Below are positions 12,779 through 26,216 of a stretch of 64,000 nt of DNA, one piece after another. Each line of letters begins with the position of its first letter. Positions within the stretch are counted from its first letter, which is position 1. A program made the translations under genes and the position numbers. The stretch lies in contig JAKCOZ010000001.1 in the NCBI GenBank assembly GCA_022605955.1, positions 70,748,520 through 70,812,519 on the forward strand. Direction: 5' to 3'. Origin of the DNA: Rallus limicola (taxonomy: Eukaryota; Chordata; Aves; Gruiformes; Rallidae). The notes beneath the pieces are model-generated. The model saw nothing but the letters and a program-made list of their open reading frames with translations. It was not told where the DNA came from and searched no databases.

Positions 12779-14661
12779 AACTTATCTCTCCTGCAGAAGT
12801 GCTGTGTAGGTTTAGTGTAATGAAGCTGATAAGATGCTGGCCTTTGAAATCCTGGAGTAGAAACCACTGCATAAATAGAATTATTGCTCCCCGAAACACA
12901 CAAGGCGTCTTAGAGGAAATGAACGACACTGGGAGAGCCCGGTCACAAGTGGAGCAGTGGAACAGCACAGGTCCTTCCTAAAATAACGATGGCTGTGCAG
13001 GTGTGCACATATTCACACAATCTGCCAGCACAAAGCCCTGCCTACGCGCAACAGGCTGCTGTAGCAAGCCATTCAGAAACCCAGACCACAAATTAAAAAC
13101 AGCTGTAATTCGACTAAAAAATTTTGGCCAGTAAATGATTTTTTGATTCAATATGCTTTTTTCAGTTAGAATAATCCATTTTAAAGTATTGTTCCTAAAA
13201 ATATCAAGTGATAATTACCAATCGCCCTTTATACAGATGGAGTAAAGCAGGGAGGTGTTACAACTTGCCCATAAACCCATTGTAAAACTGAAACTAGGAT
13301 GTCCAAGCCCCTTTTGACTACCAGACCACAGCTGGCTCAATGTTTTCTGGAGGGAGCAGCAGAACCTAAGTTCTACTTCGATTTAGGTTTTCTCACGGTT
13401 GTACTGATTCCAGTGAGTCTGAGGATGTGAAATTATTTTCATACCTTAGTAATATGCCCCTGGCATACATTATTTAAAACACTGTGGAAAATGTTATTTA
13501 GAGCTTTGCAACCATAGCCTGATAGGTTATGTTTACATTAATCCTGAGTTACTCCATCTACTTCAAGTTTTATTGCAAAGTGCCAGGCACATATTAAAAT
13601 AATTGCAATCTATGTATTGGTAGCTCTGGCAATATTTGTAATGTGGAGCGACTTGTAGAACAGCACGTGTTTTGTGTGAGCCTGTGCTGCTTGACACCGT
13701 GTCTAAGCAAGGTAGCCTGTCAAGTTTTGTGCTGGGCTTGGATTCAAGTGTGGATGAGATGATAGTTTGTTTTTCTGTGCCTCTATTTCCCCACCTCTGA
13801 CACGGGGTTAAAAAGTTTTGTGGCTGCTTTATAAAGTACTTTGTGGTCTGCGCACATCAGGGAACTAATACCTGTGTCAACAAGGTGGCTCTAGCTGTAA
13901 GGTTTAGGCGACACTGGTGATTTGTAGAAGCATGAGAAAAACAGAAGGGGAGAAAAGAGGAGGAGAATTAGGAAAGCAGAGAGTAAGAAGAACTAACAGA
14001 CTAGCCCACTTGCAGAATATCAGTCTATATTGATGTCTGCCGTATAGTGACAATAGCATTATTAATCCTAAACATGCTGTCATTAGCGAAAACTAGAAGG
14101 GTATGAAGTTCCTGTAGTTTTTTGAGGTTGATCTGGGAGTATATGGTTTTCCTGGAGCTAGGTAGCATTTTAAAAACGGCAAAGGATTAGACAGACACAA
14201 TCAGTTCAAATATTTGTCCAGCCATTGAAAGGAGAAGCCTCACTTCCGCCTGCAACAGGGCTTTGGAAATCTCCATATCCATCATTGTTCAACAGCTAAG
14301 TGAAGACTGCACATTGATTACCCTTTCAGTTGCCTTTAAGCAGCTTATGTGAAATGTTAAATTCTAGGTTGCCTAAAACCCCTACTTTCTAATTTGTTCT
14401 CTGACTGGTACGCAGCAAGGCAGATCTTTGTGAGTTTCCACACACACATGCTCGCACACGTGCACACGCAAACCCTGATATGAGCCAGGTCCTTCCAAAT
14501 GTGAGTAATACTGGGTGGATTTTAGAAAGGTACAAGAGGAACAGGAGCAGTCATTCCCATTAATCTGCACAAGGACGTGAAAAGAAAAATAATGGACTGC
14601 CTGTTCCCAATAGTCAAATCATGGCTATGCGACTTATCACAAAGCATCTGTGTTTCTGATC

Positions 14662-14694
14662 CTTTATTTAAAGCTACAAAGCTTTATTTAAAGC
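14662..14694. repeat. 13-bp direct repeat
   Basis: CTTTATTTAAAGC occurs at 14662-14674 and again at 14682-14694, separated by 7 bp. Each copy contains a near-palindromic core (CTTTATTTAAAG). This looks like a local duplication with no assigned role. Confidence 0.75.
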
Positions 14695-17600
14695 GGATTC
14701 CACTGCTGCCCTCATATTTTGAGATCCTCAGAAAGCTTAGGGTAATCACTTACTTCAGAAATCATTTTATTTTATTTACTCCTTCATTCTTGTAAAATTA
14801 TTGCCCTTTCCATTCTGTTGAAATTAGCTTTTGAGTGTCCAAAAGAATACCAAGAGCTTTGCAAAATAACTACGAAGAATGGGCAGTTTAAAGGAGCATT
14901 TGGATCTGTGTACCAAAAATGTGACTTATTAGCAAATGCCACAAGGCTCTAGGGTCACGTAAGCAGATCCAGAGTCATACTTAACTTCACCACGGTGTCT
15001 GTCTTGATGTCAGACCTTTGCTTATAGGATCTGCTGCAAGCCTGGACTTCTATTTAACGATGGGCGTAGAGGTGACGGTGAGTCACAGAAGCCGGAGTGG
15101 AACTTTTCCACTATTTGTGAATCACAAAACAACCCAGGGTTTGTTTCTGGGTTCAGATGGGCCCATGGTTTTTGCAGTGATGTTGCTCCCTTCCATCTCC
15201 AGGCAAATATTTATGATTGCTTTTTTTTCCCCCAAACACTACAGCTTTAAATAAGGTTTTAACTACCTTTGTGCAAATCATATGTTTGCTTTTGTTTGAT
15301 TTTAATTGCATGAGAAGAGGGGAATGAACCATTTTCAGGGCTAATGGGAGGCTTGAGTACCGAGTTGCCTGTTACACCATGCCTTCACCTGACATTTTGA
15401 CTAGTAACTAATTTTAAGGTTTCTGTGGTATTTCACTGGCCTGTATTTTCTATTTCTGCATGTGTCCCATTTGTGCTGAGCACATCACTTGCTGTATGAG
15501 CAAGGTATTGTTTAATAATATTGATTTACCACATTAAGAGAAAGCCTTTGGGATTTCGGTGCTAATGCGCTAAAGCCCATCAGAACTTCTACTCTGAAAC
15601 GACCAGTGCATTGTCTGAACACTCATCATCAGGGCATTTTATGTACACACACACAGAGAAATACAAGTTTTTATGCATTTGTGCATTCCTGGTGATATGG
15701 AGCAGCACTGTGGAAAGTTTGAGCCATGCTTCTGCAACCTGCATCATCAGTTGAAAAGGACCCACTTGAGAGCTGTTTGAAGACACTAGGTGTATGGTTC
15801 CTCTACAGACAGTCCCAGTAATTGTACAGGGATATTTGACTAAATAATTTAAAAGCTGGCAAAGATACCATGATGGGTTTCCATTGTGTTTTCTTTCCCT
15901 ATGTGATAGGCAGATGTGTATACTCCCTGTGAAGTTCAAACAGGCATGTGACAAAGTTGGGCACCAGTCAGTTTAAAGATAAATGGGACCTTACCTTCTC
16001 AGACAGTGCAATCATTTATTTTCACATGGCTCATAACACAAATTATTTATAGCTGTGGAAAGAAAAATAGTGGGGATATAGACCTTATGCAATCTCTGTG
16101 AACCAGTTAGACATGGTACGGTTGGATACTGCTCTCTTCCAAGTGCAATGCAGCAATGCGCTGCTCTCCATAGAGTGAAATAATTTTTACATGCCTTGTC
16201 AGTCTTGCTATGGCCGTGGAAAGAAATACAGTGAAGCAGAGACATTGGCACTGTTTGTGTTATTTAGAGTGTTTTTGCAGCTAACAGTTTTGACCTCTAT
16301 TCTGTTTTGATGATCCTGGTTTCAAACGGCCACGTCATGTTTTCCAGCTAGAAGAACTGGATAAATACTTTATTTTCCTGTGGACTCTCCCAGGTTTTAT
16401 CCAGATCCTGGTTCAGAATTATTCCAAAGAATTGCTGGTGTAAAACTGGTATGCTGCATTGGCAGTGGAATTATAATGATTAACAGCTTTAAATCTACCC
16501 TATGAGGCCAGGAGGGTTTCATTTTTGTCCCTTACGGTCTTCAGAGACTGTGAAAAGAAAGGTAGTGAGACTGGAATTTGGAATTTAACGTGGGAAATCC
16601 AGGGGCCATCATTTAAAGCATCAATCTGTACTTCAGAATGGTGTTTGACAGGCTGCAAGTAATTTCTGCTTCAAGCAGTCTCAGGCAGCAGAGTAGCCCA
16701 AAGGTCATGTTGTTCTTATCATGGATAAAAGAGATCTTTGTGATGGATGACTGCTCCGTGTGTTTATGATGCATAATATAGTGGTAATTTTAATTCACAA
16801 TTCCATTTGTCCACCAGTTTTGTCAGGGCAAGCTAAACTCTAGTTTGGTACAGCTGTGCTATGCCAAAGAGTGGGACTGTTGTGGTAATCCATCCTAAGG
16901 CCTGCAACAGAGTCCCAGTTGCACCTTCTGGAGCTAGGAAGAATCGTTTCTACAAATGGAAATGCCAGCCTGTGGAATTGGGCCAAGAAGTCTTGTGTTT
17001 TCACTGCTGATCTTGACCTGTGCTGGTGACCACAGTGAAACCAAATGGGTGCTGCCTCCAGCTTCACAGTATTACACCGTGACCCTCAGTGGGTAGCTGA
17101 CCTTGGCTAGCCTAATCACCAAAACTCGAGGACCGCAAACAACAGTCACGACTCCTGGTTTCAGATGACTTTGAGACCTTTGTTATCTGAGGCATAAAGA
17201 TTTGAGCTGGTTTCATGGAGGGCACTCAGGACGTAATACCACCGCAGCGGCTACCTAGCATTCTAACTTCATGCTTTTAACAGAACTACATGTAAAAGCC
17301 ACTCCTCACAAAACCCAGCACAAAAGCAGTAAGCAGTAGTATTAGTTCAGAGGGGCTCAGAGCAAATTTTCTTTCTCTTTGCCACAAATGTGGTTCTTGC
17401 TTATCTGAGCAGTAAGTTCTCCTGAGTGTATTTATATTTCACATGCAGAAACATCATTAAGAGCCACACTACTGTCCCATGTCTGTAATCATGTTTTCAA
17501 AAATAAATGAATTACATCCACTATAAGTCATCCTAAATTCAAATCACTTTTAAATGCCTCTTTCATTCACCAGCATCATGCTATCTTTGATAACTTTCCA

Positions 17601-17857
17601 TCTCCACGTATCAGCTCTTTTGGCACCTAGATTTGTATTTTGCAAGATTTGCTTTTTAAATTGCCAGCTGTTGCCTCAGAGTTCCAAAGCTCTTATAGCT
17701 AGAGACTTTTCAATAGGAAACATCGCTCTCCACTTGGTTTTCTGAAAGGTCTTGTTTTCACTTCTAGAAGTGAGCAGCCAGGGCTTTATGTCATAGTATT
17801 TCTTCACAGTATGCATCCCCAAAGCAGCTATTTTTTTGGCACAGTTCTTCTCCCTCT

Positions 17858-17879
17858 CCCCCCCCACCCCCCACCCCCC
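17858..17879. repeat. C-rich tract (G-quadruplex-capable on the minus strand)
   Basis: C8, C6 and C6 runs are separated by single A residues. On the minus strand this gives G-runs long enough for a four-tract quadruplex. It lies about 940 bp upstream of the EGF7 exon. Function is unknown. Confidence 0.7.
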
Positions 17880-18816
17880 AAAAGTACTTTTTTCTTTTTC
17901 AAAAAGCCATGGATCCCTGGTTTTATAAGTGGGGGAGGATAGAAAGATGCCCTGTGTTTCATACAAGGTTCTGTGAACCTACTATATACTTATCGCACAA
18001 GCTTTTATGGGTTGGAAAAGACACTGGTCATTCCAGTTCTTCAGCACCTTTGGGAGAAGTTAGAAGGTGGAGGAAGTAGAATCACCAGTCTGAAATTCAG
18101 AACAGGGGTCTTTACAAGTTCATCAGTGCGCTTCATAATGATTACATAAAGTGAGAGCCATCCTTCATATGTGGCTTTTAAATAAAGGCAATGGGTGCTT
18201 CAGAGCAACTGAAAAAGCAACACTTCATGTGTGCTCACAGCTGCTCTTCTGTTACACCAGATCAGACATTTGATGCATGAAAATGGGTATTCAGTTACAT
18301 CATGTTCATAATGGACAAACTAGCATATAATGCCATCTATAATGCCAAATTCATACTCCCCATAGTTGTTTATGTAGGGGTAACAGATGTGGTATTTTCA
18401 GAATTCATGTAATTTTTACTTCATTTTTGCTGTTATTTCAATTTTTCATTGTCTTCAGTTTTCATAGTTCCTGTGTAAGGTAAGGGATTCATGTCTTACA
18501 CAGGCTGAAGTCTTCTGGCAGGCAGACCTCTGCACCAATATAGAAACTTTCCTGAATGTTCTTTAACATCAAAGTTTCTCAGCTTGGGTAATCCTACAGT
18601 TCCCGTCCTGAGAGAAATACCTGTCTCTGGAACAACTCATCCTGTAGCTCTTTTGTAAGCCTTGCAAGAAAGGATTGGGAAGGGATACATCTGGCCAGCC
18701 TGATTCCTGACAGGGACAGCAGCATCCCTGGGGACCTGAGGAAACTCCTTTACACCTGCCCTGAACAACCAAATTATTGCTAGGAACTAACTTTTTTTCT
18801 CCTTCATTCTTTGCAG

Positions 18817-18939
18817 ACATCGACGAGTGCTTGGTAAACAATGGTGGCTGTGACCATTTCTGCAGAAACACAGTTGGCAGCTTTGAGTGCAGCTGCCAGA
18901 AAGGCTATAAACTGCTCACAGATGAACGGACCTGCCAAG
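18817..18939 (+). CDS. SCUBE1: SCUBE1 exon: calcium-binding EGF repeat (7th in the family)
   Basis: The exon is 123 nt (41 codons, phase 1 at both ends), with acceptor TTGCAG and donor AAG|GTAATA. It encodes one complete EGF module starting DIDEC, with six cysteines at module positions 5, 12, 16, 25, 27 and 40. The calcium-binding and Asx-hydroxylation pattern C-x-N-x4-F-x-C-x-C is present as [12 protein letters not shown]. The first base of the Asp codon comes from the preceding exon, which is outside the window. EGF repeats in SCUBE proteins act in protein-protein contact at the cell surface. Intron read-through would add about 16 codons before a stop at 18987-18989. Confidence 0.96.
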
Positions 18940-21900
18940 GTAATAATTTCTTTTACTCTTCCTATAATGAAGATGTCATTTTCAGCTGATTTTTTTTTTA
19001 ATTAAGTACTAGAGGTTTTAATCATATTGTCAATGGACGTAAAGTTAGAAAAATGTACTTCTCCATTTCCTGAGGGGTGTTAGGAGATTTTTGGAAATGT
19101 CTTGTTTTGGTGGTTTTACTGGCAGGAATGCCAGTGTCCTGCTGAAATGTGAAAATCTATGTGGTCTAGTGGAACAGGCTCAGGCAAAGAGCCTTACGTC
19201 CCCGTCCCAATCCTCTAACGCGGCATGATCTTAATGGGACAGAGGCTTATCTTATTTACACTGGAGTCATTTAGAGCAGCTTACTGAAATAGAGCATTCG
19301 CAACATTTAAACTGTAAGGAGAGTCTAATTTTTGAGCTCACCTTTACCTAACAGAATCTGTTTAGGGAGGGATAATGTAGGTGTTTTATGAGAATACAAG
19401 TGAAGTGTGTTTTACATCTCCTGTGCGACTCATCCTTTGATATCCGAGTCATATGATGATATATATTCAATGACTAATGAAGTGCACAACCATTTTCACC
19501 CATGTACATTTAGAGGAACGACATCTTAAGCATTTGAGGTCTGTAACTTTATTCTTTAAAGACCTCCTAGGAAAGGCTAGAAATATGAGCATGCAGCAAT
19601 AGAGAAAGCAATGAGAAAGAGAATATATTAAATTAAATTTTTGTGCATGAATTGCCTTTCTCTTAATTCATAATTATTTGTGTGGGTTTTGAGCACATAA
19701 AAGTTACAAAGTCCAAAACAGCATTAGTATTTTAGAGCTTCTTTGTTCATCAACAAAAGAGAAACCAAGGTTTGAAGATAAGATAGGCCATTCAAAAATT
19801 TTCTATTCCATCTCACTGGTGCATCCATCAACTGAGAAGCCTACTCTACCCTGACTTGTGGGATTAGGCACAAAGGATTCAGTGCAAGGTTGGTTTCAAG
19901 ATGGGACAAGATGGGAAGAGCTGGGAAGGCCACAGTTAGTGCCACATGACTAGGCAAAAATAACATAGTATCCAAAATAAGTTGCTGGGTTTTGATGTAC
20001 CTGCTAAAAATGGGGCAAGATGTTAAAAATTCATGTTCTCCTCATGATGTATTTAGAGAAAGCTAGGAATACTTTCTAGTTCATTAATTTCTTGTGTCCT
20101 GACATGCTCTCACTGTGGCATCAGTCAGAGGTTTCACCAAATGAAGTAACTATAGTTAACACCAGTGAAAAACTCTGGAGGAGAGGAAAGCCCTGCATCC
20201 TCATTAGGCAAAAGCTGCCTATTTCTTCATTATGCAAAGTCACTAATAGGCTTTGAAAGCTAATTACAATCACGTGTCCATCGCAATAACGGGACAGCAG
20301 AAGCTGCTCTGTAAGTGTTGTTCAGCTGAGTTTTGTTTCTTGGTGTGCCTGGGCTGCTGTGTGGGTGAGTGTAACAGTAACTTGTCTGAGGGACATGGAA
20401 ATAGAAACATGGCCTGTCCATCCTATTTTTTCCATCCTCAGTGAGCACTCTCTCTGCCTCTGCATGGTATTTTGACTGATTCGTGAAGTGTGGCTTATCT
20501 GTTGCTGTGACAGATAGCTTAGTGTGTCCTCAGAGAATTTTTGGGCTGAAGAAGTTCCTCTGGTCCTAAAATTGCTGGCTCTTCATACTGTGAAATGGGG
20601 AGGACAAAGTTACAGCCCATTTGAAGTCTGAGGTATTTGGGCCCCAGAGACTGATTACGGCAAACATGGTATGAAGCCTGCTTTGTGGAGGGAGCACTGT
20701 GATAATTTAGTTCCTGTCTGGTGCTCAAGGTGATAATTGGTGACTCATGCAGCCAGTAGCCCTGCTAATAAAGGCAGAAGGAAAGTGAATATAGATTGAG
20801 AAATGTCTGATGTATGAATCACCTGTACTTTTCTTCTTCTCTGAAAAAAGAATATAGTTAGTGGAAGTGGTTATAGTTACTGATGTGAGATCTGACAGAA
20901 AAATGTGGTTTGAGGTTACTGGCTCTGCTGGAATATAAATTATCCTTGGATTGGGTGGGGTTTTTTTGGAACAGCCAGTCAACACCAACCATAGAAGAGA
21001 TTCAGGGATATTTATTTTGAGCATATTAGCCTTTCCAATGGGTGAAATAGAAAAGTCTGATTTGTTTTGATAAAAGATGATGTTGTTCATGTTACATCTG
21101 TTGTTTAGATTCATAATAGAGTTTCTGTGACTTACGATCCTGTTGTCAACTTTGCCTTTCTCCTCTGGTTTTTATTTTTAAAACAAAGATTTCTTTCAGT
21201 TACAAATCAACATGTTTACCAAACACTCATTTAGGACCTTAGAAGTCCACCTTGTTTGGGGCTGAATCCTATTAAGACCAGGTGGCACCCCTAAGGAGTT
21301 CATCTCCAAATGAGTTCATCACTAACATTAAGGAACAGATTCTGCTGACTGTAGGCAAAATGCCCATGGAAACAGCTGGCAAGGTTGCCCTTTTACTAAC
21401 CTGCAGAAACCCTAGATAAGTCTGTGTCTGGCTCACAGGAAAAAATCAGTGAAGAGCAAAGCCACGGAGGTGCAGTTCACATTGGCAACACTTTTCAAAC
21501 TGTTGAAAAATACAGGTAAGTTTTTGCTGCATAACTTTCTTCATATGATCATTAGCTTCAGCACAAGGCAATTTTACACCTTTCAATGAAAAGGTTCCTT
21601 CAGAAATTCTGAGGTTGTCCCATCTCACCTTATTTCCTTGAGGTCCTTTCATTGTAGACCTCGAAGCCAACTTTAAGATTGCAGGGAAATTGTATAAAAA
21701 GTCTGAGACCTTGTTCTGGTTGTTTGCAGAGCTCTCACCCCATCCTACCAAGTGCCTTACATGCATTCATCCTTTCTGTGAGAAGTATTTCTCTTGGTTT
21801 TTCAGGCAGGAAGGGTGAAGCCAAATATAGCAGCTTGCCTGAGATCACACATATGAATGCCTGGACCGCCTGGAGAATAAACCTCCAGTTTGGTGAATCT

Positions 21901-24900
21901 GCTCTCTGTGAATCTGCCCATTACATGAATTTTAGGTCTTTTTTCTCCTGTGTTTGTGCTCATACCCTGATAGGAAAACTCGTTGGTTTTTCAGGACATC
22001 TGAAGGTTGGGGCTTGCTTGGTGCCCCTGTCTAGCCATGCTGCATGCAGAGTGCTTGTGTGAGCAGAAGGGCGTTAAAATGTTCTGCATTCGTCTGCTTA
22101 CAACTAAACCATTTTTAGTCCCGGCTGCAAAGAAAACCATTGTCAATCACAAATTACTTCTGCCAGGGAGTGGTTCTCACGCTGTGGCTCCTTGTTAGAC
22201 AAGGAGAATGTGGGGGTTTCCCTTCCTTTCCCCTCCCCTGCATTCCAGCCATTTAAAAGGAAACTTATTTGTAACCCAGAAGATGAAGAATCCACTTTGC
22301 CCTGCCAGTGATATTGTGGAGACTGATAGCACTTTCCCAGAGTCTCTCTTTTCATTCAAACTTAAAAATAGTTTCCTTTTCTTCTTTGATGGTGAAATAA
22401 CCATATGACAATGTCAGACCCATGTATTGTTCATTATTTTAACAGATCCCTTAAGTTTAAGGTGTTGTAAATTCTTTGATACAGGAAGAAACAGTTGGAT
22501 CCGTTTGTATAAACCTAGGGAAAGAGGCCTGCATCTCCTTTGCGCACATAATACAAATAACATAGTTCTGTTTATCGCAAGGAGAGCTTGTGTTTGTAAC
22601 CCTTGTGGTAATTAACAGCAGGACAACAACTCAGATTAGTTTTAGAACCACATGGGCAACAAAACAGTGAGCAAGACTCTTTAAAGCTGCAATGAATGTG
22701 TGTAAGCGCAGACATAATTACCTTAATCCTCAGCCAATATGAGTTTTAAAGCCAGTTAACTTAATTGCTTATTCAGTTTCTGTTTGTTGTGCAGTGATCT
22801 CGAAAAAAAAATCGACAATAAGCGGTCTCTCTGCTCCACTCAAGTTCAAGCTTCATTAAGCACCCAGAAGAATGTGTGAGATTCTATCATAAATAATTTT
22901 CCTGCTGTAGGAATTGCCTTTTGCAAAGCGGGACAAGGACAAACAGCACAGGCGTTTGTCATAACTCTCTCCAGGGAGTAATACAGCTGGAAAGATGAGC
23001 TGCATTTGGGGAAAAAAGCCCTTTTAGTGGGAACACCCAGGGATCAGCATGTAATACGTTGGCTTCCTACATCTACACTCTCTCCCCCTGCCCCTCTTCC
23101 ACCTTTGTCCAAAACAGAGTCAAATCCTCCTCCTCTGATGAGGAATTTAAACTTTCACAGGGAGGAGGGGTGGGGAGCAGTTCAAGGCATTTACATCATT
23201 CCAGTCCATTCACAGCATCCAAAGCAGGCTCAAGTGGGGCTTGGTGATTGCTAGATCCCACAGGCTGTGATGTTCAGCCATAACCAAGTCTGCCCAAGAA
23301 GGCTCTTACCCTACCATTTTAATTGATACAGCATCTCTGAAAGGAGTTGATTGTCCACCAGGAAAAACACACCTCTGGCGCATGTGAAATACCTGCATGG
23401 GCATCTGGAATTTCCAGGGGTTCTTTAAGGCTGTGTTCACACACAGTAGGTGACAGTATTCTTTATTTGCTTCAATGTATTGGCTATTTGACTATTGGTT
23501 ATCCTTTACTACCTTCCTTACAGATTTTAAACAAATGCAATCGACTCCTTGTTTCCAGCTAGGCATTGGAATACAGGGCATCATAATCTACTATTAGTAG
23601 TGCTGGTGCCTGTCCAAAGAAAATCCAGTGATGGTGGTTTATGCAACAAGTCCCAAACAGAATTTGCTCCAACCTAGCTTTATATGATATATAGAATTTT
23701 CCCTCTAGTGATTTTTTGGGGGCACATTTTGCTAGAGGTTTGGGAGTTTTAGCACTACAGAGCTATCCAATAGAAGTCCAAGTATAGCTGATTTGAGGTG
23801 GATTTTTCCTCTCATTACAAGAGAAAGACATGCATTTATCCATTACCATATTTTTGTATTTGGACTTTCTGTCCTTTAAAACAAATGTGTTTCTTACATG
23901 CCCCACTGTATTCCCCCTTTCTCTCTCCTTAGCTTCACTTCCCATCAAGCGTTGCTCAAAAACTTGATGCTCGTAGAGTGGAGCAACTTGAAGCAATGGC
24001 CAGAGCCAAGGATACTGTGGGCAGATATTGAGGCAGTTTTCTTAGTAACTCTGCCAGCATACTGTAATGCTGACCTGCAAAACACCTCAAACCTTGCCCA
24101 GCTCTGTTTTGTTGTTTCTCAGGTCATCTCCGGGCAGAACTCTTGAGCGTAGCAAGCTCTGTGGTAGCTTTCCGATGTCTTACAGGACATACCTCCCAAT
24201 TCTTGCCATCCACAGCTGGTTTTGATTCATGATCTGAAGTAAGATTGGAGCCCAGCCTCAGGCCTTCTGTGTTAACCAATGCACGAGAGGACTGCAATCC
24301 ATGCAGTCCTAAAATAATACTGTTATACGAGACTGACCTTTCTTTACTACCAAGTAGGTCTTCATTACAGAGAATTTGATGTGATTAAACCTAGTGGACC
24401 CTATGATTGATCTGTTGGTAGAGGGATGCTTTGCACAGGGCTCCCAATGCATAATTGCAAAGAGAAGCCTTCTTTCACTCCAGAGTAAGAGAAAGAAAAA
24501 TAGCACCTTCCAAGTACAGAAACTGTGCATGGTCCAAGGATCCTGCAGGCCTGGACTTGAAACATTGCCATATTAACTGGATGGATATGTAATCCCCCCT
24601 CATAGCATCCACCTTTTCACTTTTATGTACAAAATACACACAGTTAGCCTTCCAAGGGCAAGATTTGAATCTCCCAGCATGGTATCTCCATTTTGAAAAT
24701 AGGTATGAAATGAGGGATTAATCATACAGTGAAGGACAGATAGAAAGTGTTTGTGGGAATTATTTTTGGCCTAAAGGAGCCCACAAAGATCTCACTATAC
24801 TCTTCTGTATGGAACCATTGATAATAAATATGGCTGTACAGGACCAGTTTAATCCCAAATAAATCAGTGCATCCATGCTGGGAGCACTGAATCAGTAGAC

Positions 24901-26202
24901 CTCTTTGACATAGAGTGACCAAATTAAAAAAATAAGAAAGCCCTAAAATGTTGGCACCCTTGGGTTATGTGACAGTGACCTGCCACCCACATCTGATCAT
25001 GTAACCCAGTAAAGCAACTGGCCTTGTCTCCCAGTCACATAACCTGATGAAGGTCTCAGGATGACGGTACACCCGTTGCCTTGATTTATATAAGGCACAG
25101 TCGCCAATCATAGGTTGCTTAAGTAAACACATGGGTAGAGGTCAGGGCTGGAGCATCTGCTCCCCTTTGCCTCTCATTGCATCATGAGACAGAGATCGGG
25201 AACAATCCCATGTTCTGTGTCTCAGTTTTAAAATCCTGAGGAAATTCCTTGGAATAGCAAGAGAAAGGAAATTTATGTTGTGGTTCTCCCAGGCAAGCCA
25301 AGCTGTCTTTTTACCTTACTGCTACCCCCCGAGCTCTAAGTTATAGCTGAGTACACCCTAGTGCAGTCCTAGAGGCAGTGAGCTGTGAGAAATGTTAAAT
25401 GGGTACAGCTGCACCATACCACAGTAGAGATGCATTAAACCCTCCAGCTTACCTGTATCAGTGTTAGAACTCCTGTTTTGTGCAAGGGAGTTTGAAAGAC
25501 AATGGGTGAGGCCCAGAGCCCTCAGATCAGTGTGTCAGTGTTAGGGTTTGGCCAGCTTTCCTGAGAAAAATGTTGGAAAGTTTTATTCTTGGTTTACCCC
25601 TCTCTTTCCTTTCCTCTCTCCATTACATACGTGCAAGAAGCAAATGTTCACTAAAAGTAGCATTATTTAGCCTTCCCCTTCCTTCTGGAGTGGCAATATC
25701 ATAGAGCTTCACAGCCAGGTGAGATGGTATAGAGACAGTATCAGCAGAAATTTTACTGCTTGGTCTGGCATTTTTTCTTAGTATTTAAAATTCGCTTTTA
25801 CCTGAACCCACACAAACCTCTCACTGAGGCTGTTACCCTCATGGTCAGGACTGGAGAGCATGTGAGAGCATTAGCAAGCCATGAGGGTGCTGCTACCTGT
25901 GTCCTTGTGAGGGTGGTAGCAGCAGGGATCCCAGAGAGCCATGTTGCTGCCTGGAGTGAGGAGCAAGCAGGCTTACAGTCCACTCTCTGACTTGTGCCTG
26001 AGTTTGCATGGGCATTTACTCTTAAGTTTGAGCTCTTCAGCAGTCAGAGGAAATACCCAGGGCTTCATTTTGCTCTCACGTCAGAGAGAAGGCTGCTATA
26101 CTCATCAGGGTTACAGTGCTGTCACACTAAGGGGACCTGCTGGTCCCTGTTTTCTTCCACTGCTTGAGCAGGGTGAGCCAGTGCTAGTGCGATGTGGTTA
26201 AT

Positions 26203-26216
26203 GAGAGAGAGAGAGA
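26203..26216. repeat. GA dinucleotide repeat
   Basis: About seven GA units run into a short G run in the 22-kb intron. It is an ordinary microsatellite. Confidence 0.8.

Larger units (their letters stand above)
1..18816 (+). other. SCUBE1: SCUBE1 intron (3' part) before the EGF7 exon
   Basis: No exon was recognised here. I looked for the preceding SCUBE1 exon (EGF6, with its NNGGC motif) and did not find it, so this is taken as the downstream part of that intron. Contents seen: AT-rich sequence; a T14 run at 5125-5138; A-rich runs near 2048 and 10000-10020; a short CAG run near 8480; a TTG-rich triplet run at 11421-11448; CA-rich stretches near 9558 and 14440-14470; a cluster of TAATTA sites at 12457-12778; and a C-tract block at 17858-17879. 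The short open frames on both strands show no recognisable protein features. Confidence 0.8.

Noticed and set aside
18011..18060. GGGTTGGAAAAGACACTGG resembling the CR1 inner 3' region
   Set aside because: Only about 15 bp look CR1-like and nothing on either side continues the match.
1..18816. Possible further upstream SCUBE1 exon (EGF6) in the first 18.8 kb
   Set aside because: I searched by eye for the NNGGC-type EGF pattern with flanking AG/GT sites and found none. An unusual or divergent exon could be missed without an alignment.
20253..20444. Cysteine-rich 63-codon open frame as an extra EGF-like exon
   Set aside because: Cysteine spacing (KCC, CC, GEC) does not fit an EGF module and the required splice sites and phase are not present.
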